Shown here one piece after another: positions 1-11,142 of a stretch of DNA of 64,000 nt; positions within the stretch are counted from its first letter, which is position 1; each line of letters opens with the position of its first letter. The DNA lies in NCBI GenBank assembly GCA_963691655.1, contig OY829329.1:20474708-20538707 (forward strand), written 5' to 3'. Both the position numbers and the translations under genes were made by a program. Under the pieces are notes generated by a model that saw nothing but the letters and a program-made list of their open reading frames with translations, did not search any database and was not told the origin of the DNA. This DNA comes from Toxonevra muliebris (lineage: Eukaryota > Arthropoda > Insecta > Diptera > Pallopteridae).

Positions 1-681
1 AGGGGTCAAAATGGAATCAAAGCTGACTTAGATGTAGCCACGGATTATATAACTTCAAATTTGGGTTTTATTACTAAAATTCCAACTCTATATCCAACCA
101 GGCAAGACTGGGAGTTTGGTTCGGTAACAGGTACTGCTGGTGTTACCATCTTTACCGATGGCTCAAAAATGGAGAATGGAGCTGGAGCAGGTCTCTACTC
201 CGAAGACTTGCAGTTAAGGCGGTCGTATCGTCTTCCTAATAGCAGCAGCATTTTTCAGGCAGAGGTTTTTGCTATTGAGAAAGCAGTTCGACTTCTACAA
301 AACAATGCTATTCGGACTTCAAAAATCACTATCTTTACAGACAGTCAGGCTGCAGTGAAGGCAATAGAATCCGAAATAGTTAAATCAGAGATTGTTCTAA
401 AGAAATGTCGTGCTTCAATGATGGTCATTGAGCACCACAACGTCACTCTCTGCTGGATTCCTGGACATAGCTATATTAAAGGGAATGAAATAGCAGATGA
501 TATGGCCAGAAGAGGGTATGAAATGGACATAAACGAGACGGAGATCTCTATACAATCTCCGATGTGTGAACTATTTATGAGAATAGGCGATTACACCATC
601 GCGGTGTCAAGTGACGCTTGGACTAACCTAAATGACTGTGAAGTTTCATGGGCCCCATGGCTAAGGTTAGATAGGAGCTAA
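1..681 (+). pseudogene. 3' end of a non-LTR retrotransposon ORF2: RNase H domain
   Basis: The frame is open from base 1, so this is the C-terminal end of a longer protein cut by the window edge. It reads as a ribonuclease H domain, which removes RNA from the RNA:DNA hybrid in target-primed reverse transcription. Visible motifs are TIFTDGSKMENGAGAG (first catalytic Asp), FQAEVFAIEKAV (Glu helix), ITIFTDSQAAVKAI (second Asp) and CWIPGHSYIKGNEIADDMAR (His and last Asp). All four catalytic positions look intact and no stop interrupts the frame. A C-terminal RNase H is typical of I, LOA, Outcast and related clades; the clade cannot be fixed without the RT domain, which lies upstream of the window. 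The next ~145 bases up to the neighbouring Tc1/mariner-like element are AT-rich and probably hold its 3' untranslated tail. Confidence 0.85.
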
Positions 682-829
682 AATTTTGTATTTATTTTTG
701 TGGTTAGAAGTCTACGTGCTTAGAAGAAATTGAATGAGCTAACAGAGCTCGGTTTGATTAGCGGGCGACGGAAGTGAAATAAAAACAAATTAGAAGGTGA
801 GTATTTTAAGTAAACATAATGAATAAATA

Positions 830-2040
830 AGGAGTGAGATCGAAAAAATCTTAACATATATATAACTCAATAATTTTTAAACGGTTGATCTTAGAGATTT
901 GATTTTTTTTTTATTTTATTGATAATACAAATTACAGAAAAATATAACTTTTATAGTTTTAACCACTATTTATGAACTCGTGGACCTTTTTTCGTAAGCC
1001 TTCCATTAGAGACTTGATAGTGGTTTCAGACTTTTTTGGAACAGTTTGCCCATCTCCTTTTAAAATCTTCGATATTTTGGGACACCTTTTTTCTGCTCTT
1101 TAACTTTCTTTTCACAAGAGGCTAATATCTTTCCACTGGTCTTAGCTCCGGCCTCTCTTGGTACAAAAACTATGTTATTACTTTGGTACCACTCCAGAGC
1201 TTTCTTGCCGTAGTGACATGATGCCAAATCGGACCAAAAATATGTGGACACATTGTGCTCTCTTATGAAAGGAAGAAGTATTTTTTTCAAACATTCTTTG
1301 ATGTATATTTCGGTATTTATAGAGCCCACTGTAACAAATGACTTGCTTCTTTTGCTGCAACTGCATATAGCTTGCCATACCAGGAATTTTTTAGGAAATT
1401 TTTTCTGCTTTTGGATTCTAAATTGTTCTTCGACATTTCCTCGAGCATCAGCAACATAAAAATTTTGAGCCGGAAGCTGCGTAAAGTCTGCCAGTATATA
1501 CGTTTCGTCGTCCATTATACAACATGAATATTTTTGTATGAAATTCGATTTTAATTTCCGAGCCCTACTTTTGGCGTCTAAATTTCTTGTATCATTCTTT
1601 TTTGGAACTTTTTGGACTTTGTATGCTTTCAAGCCTGCATTGGCTTTAACTTTTCGCTAACCGGGCAGCTTTTCTACCAGATGTGTTTGGAGATCTTTTC
1701 AATATGCTTTCTATGTTCTTGGCTTTCCCAATATCATGTGGTCCTTGTTTACTTCCCGAACTAGGTTTCCTATCGATGGTCAAATTCTCCTGAAACTGTT
1801 TAATAACATTGGAAACAGTTTGACGGCAGACCTTCAATTCTTTGGCCAATTTTTTGTAGGACCAATTTGGATTCTTTTGAAATTTTTTAATCAAACTCAC
1901 AATAAATCAAGATGTTTGTCATTAAAAATCACAGCTGACATATTTTTCAAAGATAAATAGATCAAAGAAATTTTTAAATTTTACACCCAAAAAAAATTAT
2001 TAGGTAAAATGTGTGTTAAGATTTTTTCAATCTCACTCCT
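830..2040 (-). mobile_element. Complete but dead Tc1/mariner-like DNA transposon (1.2 kb)
   Basis: The two ends are inverted copies over about 29 bp. The left begins AGGAGTGAGATCGAAAAAAT at 830; the right, read on the minus strand from 2040, begins AGGAGTGAGATTGAAAAAAT, and both continue CTTAACA. TA dinucleotides flank the element at 828-829 and 2041-2042, the target duplication expected of Tc1/mariner insertion. The interior holds a single broken transposase on the minus strand. The near-complete ends suggest a moderately recent insertion even though the gene is disabled. Confidence 0.85.
1060..1941 (-). pseudogene. Tc1/mariner-superfamily transposase, multiply frameshifted
   Basis: This would cut and paste the surrounding element. 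Read from 1941 downwards it has a short N-terminus ending in a stop after about 14 codons. A helix-turn-helix region follows in another frame (NWSYKKLAKELKVCRQTVSN, about 1900-1646), then a further frameshift near 1640 into the catalytic part. The first catalytic Asp is in CIMDDETYILADF and the second in YFWSDLASCHYG. The third catalytic motif, PELRPVERY with its Glu, is present around 1120-1150 but in a different frame from the residues on both sides, so a small deletion and a second shift flank it. The third residue being Glu rather than Asp separates it from the mariner and maT copies elsewhere in this window; spacing resembles the DD37E type but cannot be counted exactly. Inactive. Confidence 0.8.
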
Positions 2041-2042
2041 TA

Positions 2043-3299
2043 GATTTTTTTTAATAAAATGTATTCGTTCTAACTCGGTTTTCTGTTAGCTGGCAATTCG
2101 TGCTCAATGCGTTTTAAAATTGAATCGAAGTTGTCAGATCATTATCGGATCAGAGAATGCTGATTGTGCGCGAGTTCTACTCTGTTCAGAGATCTGAGTT
2201 AATAGAGAAAAACAATTTATGTTGAATGCAAAACTGTAGCAATGGAGTTACATCGCATTTTTTTTGTTTCATGTTGATTTGCAACAAGAAGTTTCATAAC
2301 ACTCTGATACTCATTTAAAATGATATACAAACATATGTGAGTCAAAAAACTAAATACCTTCAAGCAATTTATTGCAACAAAGTTCTTGTTTTATTTTAGT
2401 TTATATTTAAAAATTTGCATAGGTACACATCATAGTATATACGTAAAAGCAGAAATCTTTTATTTATTTTTGAACTATTCATATTATCTTTGCATATGCT
2501 ATATACATATGTATGCCGGCATTACTTCTATTACTTTAAAAGTTAAGAACGTAACTATTTTCATCTGCATAAACACTTCTAAACTACTCTCAAAATGTTC
2601 CTGTCAATCAAATCCTTTCTATGACATTGAATTAAATCCCTTTATTTTAATTGAAATTCTTTAGTGAATTGAATTTTGTTTAATTGCAATTTCACCTGTA
2701 TATAGAAATTTGTATGCATATTTATTGTGTTGCTAACCATTTTGTGTGTATTGACATATGTATGTGTGTGTAAACTAGAGAAGTTTATTTTATGCATTCT
2801 TGCTAAATGCACTTAAAGATAATTACTTCTATTGCTATACGAAATTGTAAATATTATTGCACTTCACACAAGAGAAAGATACACATTAGGGAGTATAAAA
2901 AACCAAAAACTAAAATAAGTACCTTCTGCACTCGTTACAAGATGATGCAATAACAATACCTTACACATTGTTGTTAACTTCATTATAAAAGTTTTCGTTT
3001 TTACATACATAAAGTACTGTTCAAAATTAAAGCACACTTAGTACTCACTATGTTCAAAGCTGAATAACTTCGGCATAAGTCCAGAGAAATCTATCGGGTC
3101 TTTATTATTGTGAAACTTTATTTTATTCTATATTAGATTGAGAAATAAAAATGATTTTTATAATACAAAAAAAATATCAAATTTTATTCGAAAAACTTTC
3201 GGATTTATTGTGACAAAATTATAGCGCACTTGAACTAATTCGTTTGTAATATTTTATTAGGATCATCAAATTTAGTTTTTAGTATAAAGAAAGGTTACC
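2043..3299. other. AT-rich stretch without recognised genes
   Basis: Both strands are broken by frequent stops. A 92-codon frame at 2386-2664 is hydrophobic and AT-driven, with no family motif. Short TATG/CATA runs occur near 2500 and 2755. I see no repeat boundaries or RNA gene. Confidence 0.6.
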
Positions 3300-3865
3300 T
3301 CTGTTACCAGCTGCGTGGCATGTGACACGCTCGCCATTGACGGCTACAGTAACTCCATCATTGTCTTCGAAAAAAATACGGACCGATGATCCTATCCGTG
3401 CAAACAACGCACTAAACTGTTACTTTTTAGTCGTTAAATGGCTGTTCTTCAAGTAATTGAGGGATTTCGATGGGATAAAAGCAACAATTTTGCTTATTTA
3501 CGACTCCATTTAATGCGAAGTGTGCTTCGTTTGACATGATGATTTTTTTTGCCAAAAATCAAATTCGTTTTCAGCCATTTTGATGGTCCATTGGGCATAA
3601 TTAAGACGACGCGGATAATCAGCTGAGTTTAGTTTTTTTGTGGCATTTGAATTTTGTATGGAAACATCTTCAAATGGCTACGAATTATACGTCGGGAAAC
3701 AATTCGAGGGATGTCCAATTCCTGATAACGGCGATAGCTCGATGTCAGTGGAGTCTCCTCAATACTGGTTCATACGGCTTCATCGGAACGTCTTGCTCGT
3801 TATGTCTGGATGCGTGGCTGGCATTACTAAGACCACCGAAGCTCACAAAATCGTTTTTTTTTCAC
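3300..3865 (-). pseudogene. rosa-like (DD41D-type) mariner transposase fossil
   Basis: On the minus strand, disconnected frames line up in order with the transposase at 34827-35904. From the high-coordinate side these are an inter-domain segment (SIEETPLTSSYRRYQELDIP, about 3760-3690), a linker (RRLNYAQWTIKMAENEF, about 3600-3560), the first catalytic region (SNEAHFALNGVVNKQN, about 3535-3480; family form SDEAHF, so the catalytic Asp is replaced by Asn), and IIGPYFFEDNDGVTVAVNGE (about 3395-3330). Several frameshifts and stops separate the pieces. The second and third catalytic regions are absent. It is clearly older than the 34.7 kb copy. I see no terminal repeats. Confidence 0.75.
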
Positions 3866-5480
3866 GAGAAGAACTGCAGTCTTACCTTAAATATAAAATA
3901 ATTGAATTCTTCCATTGTTATATAAAAAATATGCCCCCTTGCGGGAGACCAAAATATTTTTCAATTAGACCAAATTTTTTTGTGGTATATGTGTGGGTCT
4001 ATAGAGACTTTTTATCCACTTGAAATTTTGAATTTCCAAAAAGAAGTTTTTTTTGATACACCCTAATACATAAACACTTGGTTAGAGAGAAACAGAGAAT
4101 AGCTCTTTGTAAAGTACTTGATGAAAATCGAATACCGAGAAGTGAATTCATCAAATTGTTATTTAATGTATCATTCCAAGAAAATCTTTTCAAGGAAGTG
4201 TACTTTGCTTGTATTTCAATTGATAAAGAATGTACAATTTTCTAAGAATTTGTGTAGCTACAGAAGATTTCAGAATTCGATTTTCGTTGAATATATTTTT
4301 AGGAAATTTTGGGTTGATTTAGATTTTCCGAGAATATTCACTGACTAAAGTATAAAATGAAATCTTTTTCATATGAAATTATTAAAGTAGAAAGTTAATA
4401 TTCAATAAAATTACTTATGGAATAAATAAAGGCAATTTTTAAAAGATTTCGATTCTAAGTTTTCATTTATTTTTATTATTTTTAAATTGAAAAATGCAAC
4501 TAGAAAACTAACTAACTACAACCAACTAAATATTCACATAAAAAGAAAAACTCAACACTGCAAGTTTTTGAAAAACACTTGTCACGCGGTAACGCGCACA
4601 CACGCCCACCACATTCACACCCACTCAAATAACGAAAGAGTTTTCCTCTTTTTTTTTCATTGGCACTTTCATTGTTTCTATAATAGCACATTCCTGAGTG
4701 GACAAGGAAACAGCATGGAATGGGTAATAATGGAGGTCTAAAAAGCAATGCAAGTAATATTTATTGCATACTTCTTTGCTGCTGGTGCCTAGGTTCATGT
4801 AATGATGGTGCAGTAACAGAATATTGTGGTGTAATAAATATGAATAACGATGGCATCGTGAATGCGACTTGTTTGGCTCTTTTTTTTGTTTTTCATTTGT
4901 TTTTGCTGCTGGTGACTGGAGTTTGAGCAATGAATTGTTGTTGGCTGCTGGTTGTTATTGTTGAAGAAGTATGAGTGTACATAAAGAATTTATTGTTGAT
5001 TTAATTGGTTTTTTTTTTCTCCAAATTGCGGAAGTGATTTGAAAAAAACTAGGAGACATTTAGCGACAAATGATTGCTGTGGCCACATTGGGTTGATTGA
5101 TGTCAACATGCAAATGAACGGAAATTTTTGAATGGAGAGTGGATAAGTATTTGAAAATTTCTATGTTTTTAACTATCAAACGGACTCTAAGGCTTAAAAC
5201 TTTAAAATGAGTTCAATGCTGAAACTGAACAGTGACTATGAAGATAAAGTTTTTTACTTCAGGCATAAATTAGAGCACTTCCGAATCCAAAGGGTCCCAA
5301 AAACCAATGTCTTTTCAGCACATGGATGACGATCCTTGGAAACAGGCATGCTTTCTCCCCTCCTTGGATTCACAAGTGTGTTGGCATATCTTTTTTTTCT
5401 AATATGCTGTGAACTCTAACGGATTTGTGGATATTTTGAGGTCTTTAGGTTGGGTTAGTTAAAGGAAAGTGAACAGAATA
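3866..5480. other. AT-rich stretch without recognised genes
   Basis: Open frames here (for example 4118-4348, 4487-4741 and 4625-4930) are short, overlap each other on both strands and carry no recognisable motif. Around 4590-4625 is a CA-rich run and around 4900-4970 GTT/GCT-rich DNA. The last ~150 bases may be 3' sequence of the adjacent reverse-transcriptase fossil. Confidence 0.5.
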
Positions 5481-5489
5481 TCTAAGGGT

Positions 5490-6325
5490 CCATAGATACC
5501 AGAAGCTGTATCGCCAGATAGGTGCTGCATACAAAATTACTGACGTAGTAACCGTTGAAAGCAGCCAGCGCCTGCCCTTGCGCGTTCCTCCTATGTTTGG
5601 CATAATGCGAGTTAACGCACTGTTTATTCGTGGTGCTTTTTTTTAGCAGCTTTCAGGTGATCCTTGAACGATATTCTGGAGTCTATAAATACTCCTAAGT
5701 ACTTGAAGTGTCGGCAAAAGGTGATGTGATGATAAGCTTTTCACGTACTTTTCTGTTACTCAATAGCACGACTTCCGTCTTCTGCTCCTCCAATTCCAGC
5801 TTCGAGATGTACAGCCGTCTTCTCACCCTTGAAATGACGTCGTTACATATAGCCTATAGCAAGCCCAAGTGTTTGGCTACTACCACTAACGCGATGTCAT
5901 CTGCATATCCAATGATTGTTGTACCCTCCGGGAGATCCAATTTGAGAATGCCGTCATACATTGCGTTCCATAGAGTTGGGCCGAGAATAGAGCCCTGCGG
6001 AACGCCTCCTTTGACACGGTACTGCTTCACGGCGCCAGTACTCCGGTACTTCGAATCCTCTCAGTGCACTCGTAATCTGAGGCCAGTTCGCCGAGTTGAA
6101 GGCAATTTTGATATTCAACGTCACTTCTTGCCGTTTCTCCAATGCTTGCTGCTGGTGATCTCACGTGCAATATTCATCACCGCTTTTATTGCGTGGACAA
6201 AGGAGCGCGCTTTTCTAAATCCAAACTGTCGTGCTGATAGCTTTCCTGGCTTTTCAAGCCACTCCTGGAGCCTGTCCGCTATGATGCATATGAGGACTTT
6301 GCCCGATGTATTCGCGAGCTACGAA
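5490..6325 (-). pseudogene. R1-like non-LTR reverse transcriptase fragment
   Basis: Read on the minus strand this is the central part of a non-LTR reverse transcriptase. In order: ANTSGKVLICIIADRLQEWL (about 6320-6260), LSARQFGFRKARSFVHAIKA (about 6240-6180), a stop-interrupted segment LNIKIAFNSANWPQITSALR (about 6115-6055, equivalent of the first catalytic Asp region, with Lys where Asp is expected), GSILGPTLWNAMYDGI (about 6000-5950), and the YADD box in IIGYADDIALVV (about 5915-5880). It continues through YLGVFIDSRISFKDHLKAAK (about 5705-5645) to a thumb-like IMPNIGGTRKGRRWLLST (about 5600-5545). At least one stop and two frameshifts are present. The palm and thumb wording resembles R1-group elements. 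Neither the 5' endonuclease nor a 3' tail is visible. Confidence 0.8.
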
Positions 6326-6329
6326 ATAT

Positions 6330-7677
6330 TTACGGTCGAAACGATCGTTCAACCGAGCGATCAATTGAACGAATTATCGCGAAATTCGAGCAAAATAGTT
6401 CGGTTGCCGATCGAGCAGTTCCTCCCTGTACGAAATCGAAATGCGCGGTAAAGCGAAAATATAGCAGCTGTTGCTGAAAGTGTAGCTGAAGACCCAAACC
6501 TCTCAAACAAAACTCGCCATACACAAGGATTTGGACTTTCTGTGACCTTAACTTTGCGAGTTTTGCGAAAATTGGCGAAAAGAGGGCATGTATCTGTATA
6601 AGATTCAATTGGCACAGGAACTGAAGCCCCAAGATCACCAAGCTCGGCGTACGCTCGGATCCAAATTTTGGCGAAAAAATCATCTTCAGCATTTGGGCTA
6701 AGAATAATCCACAGCAGTATCAAGAGTATGAATTATATTCGGAGTAACTTATTTTTTGGAATGGATTTTGGTTAGGCGACGCGATTGAGCCATACATTTT
6801 CCGAAAAGAGAATAGCTAGACAGTGACTGTCAATGGGCCGAACGGTATCGCGTCATGATATCTGACTTTTTGTGGCCTCAATTGGATGACATTGACCTGG
6901 ACAATACTGACACTAATACTGTTGTGCAAAGTGTAAAAACCTGTGCTGGGGTGCGTGCCTTCGCATCGCAGTGTACCTAGTGATGCTGCATTTCATTCGT
7001 CGCCTTCCGTCCGGTTAACCGAGTCGGCCAACTACCATGCATGTCGATCAGTTAGCAAGCTACAACACGTCATGTACGGAAGTAAGACCTAGAGCTTTCC
7101 TAACTTCGTTCGTTTCTAGGTCACTGAGGTTGAGGTTTACTACTGGCCTATGTATGTCATTGATTTTTATGGCGTGTTGTTTGCATTTGTGTGCGATGTT
7201 GATGGCATGATCTGTTGTTAGTGCTTTGTAGGCTCAAGGTTATTCGGTTGGCATGCCAGCTTTCCACTTTGTTGTCTTTTCTTTACTGTGCATCCCCACC
7301 GGAAACAATGCTGTGAAACAGTGCGGTGCAATTTGGTTGGCCCAAAATTGTGCTGTCACACGTGTTTCTCAGCAGGCGTTGTAAGAAAAGTTCGCAGAAT
7401 GCGTTTTTTCCAGAAGAGACGATGTAGAATGACCACCAAGAATATGCGATTTAACGCTCTTAGACTTTTGTCTCTAAGGCTACGTTAATTCGTTGATTTA
7501 TGGATTTATGCCAACAAACCAACAACAATTGATCAACTGGAAAACAAATCATCATTCAAACCATTGGTGAGATCCAGCACGACTTATGCAACAGAGTCAT
7601 ACAAAATTTGACCTCTCGTATGGAGTCCTGTAAACGAAACCGCGGAGGTCACTTGAATGATATCATTTTTAAAACAT
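6330..7677 (+). pseudogene. rosa-like (DD41D-type) mariner transposase fossil, split by foreign DNA
   Basis: Plus-strand pieces follow the rosa-like transposase in order. RSTERSIERIIAKFEQNSSV (about 6350-6410) is the N-terminal helix-turn-helix end; AAVAESVAEDPNLSNKTRH (about 6462-6520) is the next domain; a linker with IQLAQELKPQDHQA follows (about 6596-6640). After a gap, VNGPNGIAS-like and MISDFLWPQLDDIDLDN (about 6820-6903) lie just before the expected second catalytic Asp. The third region resumes about 7385 with EKFAE, PPRICDLTLLDFCL (about 7430-7470) and GYVNSLIYGFMPTN, and ends in MESCKRNRGGHLNDIIFKT and a stop at about 7672. About 450 bases between the halves (6936-7384) do not belong. 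Multiple frameshifts and stops make it inactive. The R1-like RT fragment directly abuts its 5' side. Confidence 0.75.
6936..7384. other. Unassigned segment interrupting the rosa-like fossil
   Basis: This segment lies where the second catalytic region of the surrounding transposase should be and is less AT-rich than its neighbours. On the minus strand about 7225-7070 an open stretch reads through KCKQHAIKINDIHRPVVNLN and NEVRKALGLTSVHDVL before a stop. It looks like decayed coding DNA, but I cannot name the family. No poly(A), inverted ends or target duplication are obvious. Confidence 0.45.
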
Positions 7678-9500
7678 AATAGTATTGAATGTACTTAAAT
7701 CATATCTCACGCACAACTCTTTTTATTCAATTTTAAAATTCAGACACGCTTAATGAAGAACCCTTTACATATGTTATACAATTCATAAAATCTAAAACCA
7801 GAGTGTAAAGCAGAATTATGTCATGACCTAAAATCGAATTCTTTTAAGAACTAGCAACAACTTTCTATGACTTTAGGAAAGAAACTAACCAATGAATATG
7901 TTGATGATGATGAAAACTTTAGTGTGACACAGCGCATACTTTTCCATAGGGAATGCATATCCTTCGGCAATAACACAATCTTGCATTCATATCCTCTACC
8001 ATTTTGAAATCATTGGCTATCTCTTGTATAGTTGTATTCAGCAGCTGGTTTTAATAAATTCCTTTACATATATTACATGCCTGCATAACTTCCTCCTTGT
8101 TTTTTGTAAGAATTTTTCACAATTTATGTAAAACATTTCATCTCCTCTTCATAGCTTTAACTTTTCTACCAATTTCTCAAATGCTTTCAAATGTGTGACT
8201 TCAACGTGACATGAATAATCGCAGTGGTTACTTGGCATGGCGGAATTTGTCCCTACTGCTCGTCTGTCCGTCTGCTTGTACATTTGTCCGTCTTTTGTGT
8301 GTTTACTAATCGGAAATTAAGTTAGTAAATGTTTTTGCAGCACCATTTCTGCTGTTTTTTTTTGTCGTTGTTGATGTTGTTGCTGTATTTGTTGTTGTTG
8401 TTGTAGTTGCTGGCGCACTAGGTACTAGTTACCTGTGAAATGTTTTTACTGTCGCATTGGTTTCGTTAGCTTTTATAATGTCAATGCTTTCTACTGAATG
8501 TAACCAAAACGAACAGAGCAGTGGGCGAAAGAGTGAAGAAAGCAAGTGTGACAGTTATAAAACAGTCGGAGGTAGAAGTAGCTGAAGCAGTAGCAGCGGC
8601 GGCAGCAGCTGAAGCAACAATTTGTTAAGCAAACAATTTGGCAAACTAACGGAGAATCTGTGATAAGCGCTTAGTTTTATATGGATTTGGAAATTTCAAC
8701 AAAGTGTTGGTTAGAGTCGAAGGTAGGTTGAATAAGGAGCGGGAGTGGGTAGAGAAATGGAGAGGTTTGTAGTAATATTTTATTGGTGGAATTTAAGAAT
8801 TTGAATAAATCATTTAAATATTTGTTTAAATATAATTATTTTGAGGATGCTTAGTATTAAGTTTGTTCAGTTGAAGTCCATATTGTAAGCGACCTTCTCA
8901 TTAGGAGCCATCTAAACGTATATCAGTCAGTGTAACTACATTCTTATTCTAGAAGATCCAGAAATGCTACACTATCATATTATGTATCAATTTAAGGAAC
9001 TTGACGAGTATGTTAGCTAAAAATATGAAATCGGTTAAGCCAATTCTAAAATATTAGCGTCGGAAGTTTTTTTAAAATTCGCTCATTGAACAAAGCATTG
9101 GATTCATCGTTGTAAAAATCATTGCTTAGCACATTGTCACATTGCCACCTCATTCAAATATGAATGACATCCATTTCCGTGTGGTTCCTGTCATTCACAT
9201 TTGTATGAGAACCATATACCAATATTAGGCCATGGCATTCAAAAATGCATGACACTGCGATGACGTAGCAGTCCAAGCAAATTTGAAAAGTTAAATAGAC
9301 AAAAAAGCAAACAAGAACATCTTTTTCACCTTCAAATTTTTTTCCCAAAATTTGCTTGACAGTCAATGTGTTAATCGGGAGTAAATAATAAATGATAGAA
9401 AGAGAGAGAGAAGACAAAAGTAATGGCATCTCTCAGCTATTGCTTTCTCTTAATTCCATTAGAATTTAAGAAAAGTAACTAGAATAAATTCAAAAATTAA
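7678..9500. other. AT-rich stretch with opa-like trinucleotide runs
   Basis: No gene recognised. 8347-8412 is rich in GTT/GCT triplets, and 8560-8625 is rich in GCA/GCG triplets that could read as an alanine run on the plus strand, ended by a stop. The frame on the minus strand at 9154-9429 is hydrophobic and has no motif. Confidence 0.5.
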
Positions 9501-10084
9501 AAAAACACGTAAAAAATATTTGGCCTTGGGTACCGAAGAGGTTAAGACAAACTTTTAGCTCTCGAAATGTCGCCCGACCCCTCTCAAAATTATCCATATA
9601 CCATACTTTTCAATATAACTCATAAAAAAGTTATGTCTTTAGTTAAACCGAATCCAGATTTCTATATTCTGACCAACATTTATATCTAAAATTTTTCTTT
9701 ATCAAAACCTGACTTTTTTGCCTCTATAAACTTGAACTTTTATGAGCCACTAGAGACTCTCAATGGACATTCTTTTTAAATTTTATCACTACATTTTTGT
9801 ACAATTTTTTTAAGGATAACAAAGTTCTTTAGTATTACTTAACCCTTTTTGATCGTAAGGAAAGCAGAATTAATTAGATCGTTGTAAAAAGTCCCTAAAA
9901 AGTTTTCATTGAAGACTTTAGGGTCAACGGTGGCCAGATACCAGATACAATTGATACTTTTCGTTTTTAATTCCTTAGTAATGGAATTGGAACTTTTTTC
10001 AAAGAATTGCAATTGTGAATTGAAAATTTTCAAATTCCTGGGTAACGAAAATGTAAAATTTATCGATTCCATTACAGGGAATTG
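9501..10084. other. AT-rich stretch without recognised genes
   Basis: Nothing recognisable. Frames at 9839-10135 and 9909-10094 overlap antiparallel and run into the start of the maT-like element, so they are chance frames. Confidence 0.5.
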
Positions 10085-10086
10085 TA

Positions 10087-11142
10087 CAGGGTGACAATCG
10101 TAAAGTGACGCACACATTTCCGCAGTTATTTTCAAAAGGACGTACTTCCATTAAGTACAATTAAGTGTTAACATTGCTGAATATATAAGCATTCATTTGA
10201 ACCCCATCTCATTCAATATAACCTCCTTTAGCCTGCACACATGCCTTCAATCGATCCGGAAATCGTAGGACTGTTCGTCGCAGGACTTCCTGATCAATTT
10301 CAGTCCAGGCTTTCTCTAATGAATTTGTCAGCGACTCCAGACTGTGGTGTTGAGATTCACAAGCCTTACTCTCTAAAATACTCCAAATAGAGTAGTCCAT
10401 TGGATTCAAGTCTGGGGAGTATGGTGGCCATTCTTGAGATGTTATGAATCCAGAAAAATTGTCTTTTATCCATGTTTGCGTTAATTTTGCCATGTGGGAA
10501 GGTGCAGAATCTTGCTGGAAAGTCCAGTTTTCATTTCCAAATGTATCTTGGGCCCAGGGAAGAACATGTTCATTTAAAAAGCTCCGATAAACAACCTGGT
10601 CAATTTTAACACCCTCTTCAACGAATATTAGAGGGGTTCTGGCATTAGCGGAAATTCCAGCCCATACCATAACGGAAGCTGGCTTTTGAACTCGGCCAAC
10701 AGTCCTATTTTGTTGCGATGATGATGTTAGCCACATTCGGTCATTTTGCGCATTGAAATGTTGTTCAACCGTGAAAATTTTTTCATCTGTAAACAAGATA
10801 TTTCCAACATTTTTTAACACGGAGGAGCGTCTTTGCCTTGCATCTTTGCAGTCGCAAATCTTTCTTTTTTTGTGTCAGATCTTGAGCTTTTCGGAGCTTG
10901 TACGGCTTAAGATTAAGCTTTGATTTTGCAATGATTTGAACTGTTTCACGGTTTACTCCCACTTCCTTAGCGATTTTTCTCATTGAGCGCCTTAGATTTA
11001 GCTTGATTCGTTTACGAATTTTTTCTGTTAAACCAGTAGTGGCAACTGTTGAAAATTTTCCCCGGTCTCTATCTCCAAAACCCCCAGTTTCATTATATCG
11101 AATAATAGCTCGGTCTACCGTACGACTTGACAAATTTAAAGC
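10087..11142 (-). mobile_element. maT-like (DD37D) transposon, copy A, truncated at its 5' end
   Basis: The low-coordinate end begins CAGGGTGACAATCGTAAAGT after TA at 10085-10086 and is the terminal inverted repeat also seen in copy B (31488-32598). Sequence identity with copy B continues to about 11142 (within AAATTTAAAGC) and then stops abruptly, so the transposase promoter side and the second inverted repeat are missing. Copy A keeps a 141-bp segment that copy B has lost (10271-10411). Confidence 0.85.
10209..11133 (-). pseudogene. maT-like transposase, two overlapping frames
   Basis: This is a cut-and-paste transposase of the Tc1/mariner superfamily. The N-terminal frame (11133-10783) carries paired helix-turn-helix DNA-binding regions, including RRSMRKIAKEVGVNRETVQI. 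The C-terminal frame (10820-10209) is the catalytic domain: NILFTDEKIFTVEQHF (first Asp), WTFQQDSAPSHMAKL (second Asp) and YSPDLNPMDYSIWSILE (third Asp). I count 37 residues between the second and third Asp, the DD37D spacing of the maT family. The C-terminus CVQAKGGYIE ends normally at 10209. A small indel near 10805-10830 puts the two parts in different frames; copy B is 2 bp longer there. The first few codons are lost at the 11142 truncation. All three catalytic residues survive, but the gene is broken. Confidence 0.88.

Noticed and set aside
5708..6451. 247-codon plus-strand frame
   Set aside because: It is antisense to a clear reverse-transcriptase fossil on the minus strand and its tail overlaps the start of a transposase fossil in another frame.
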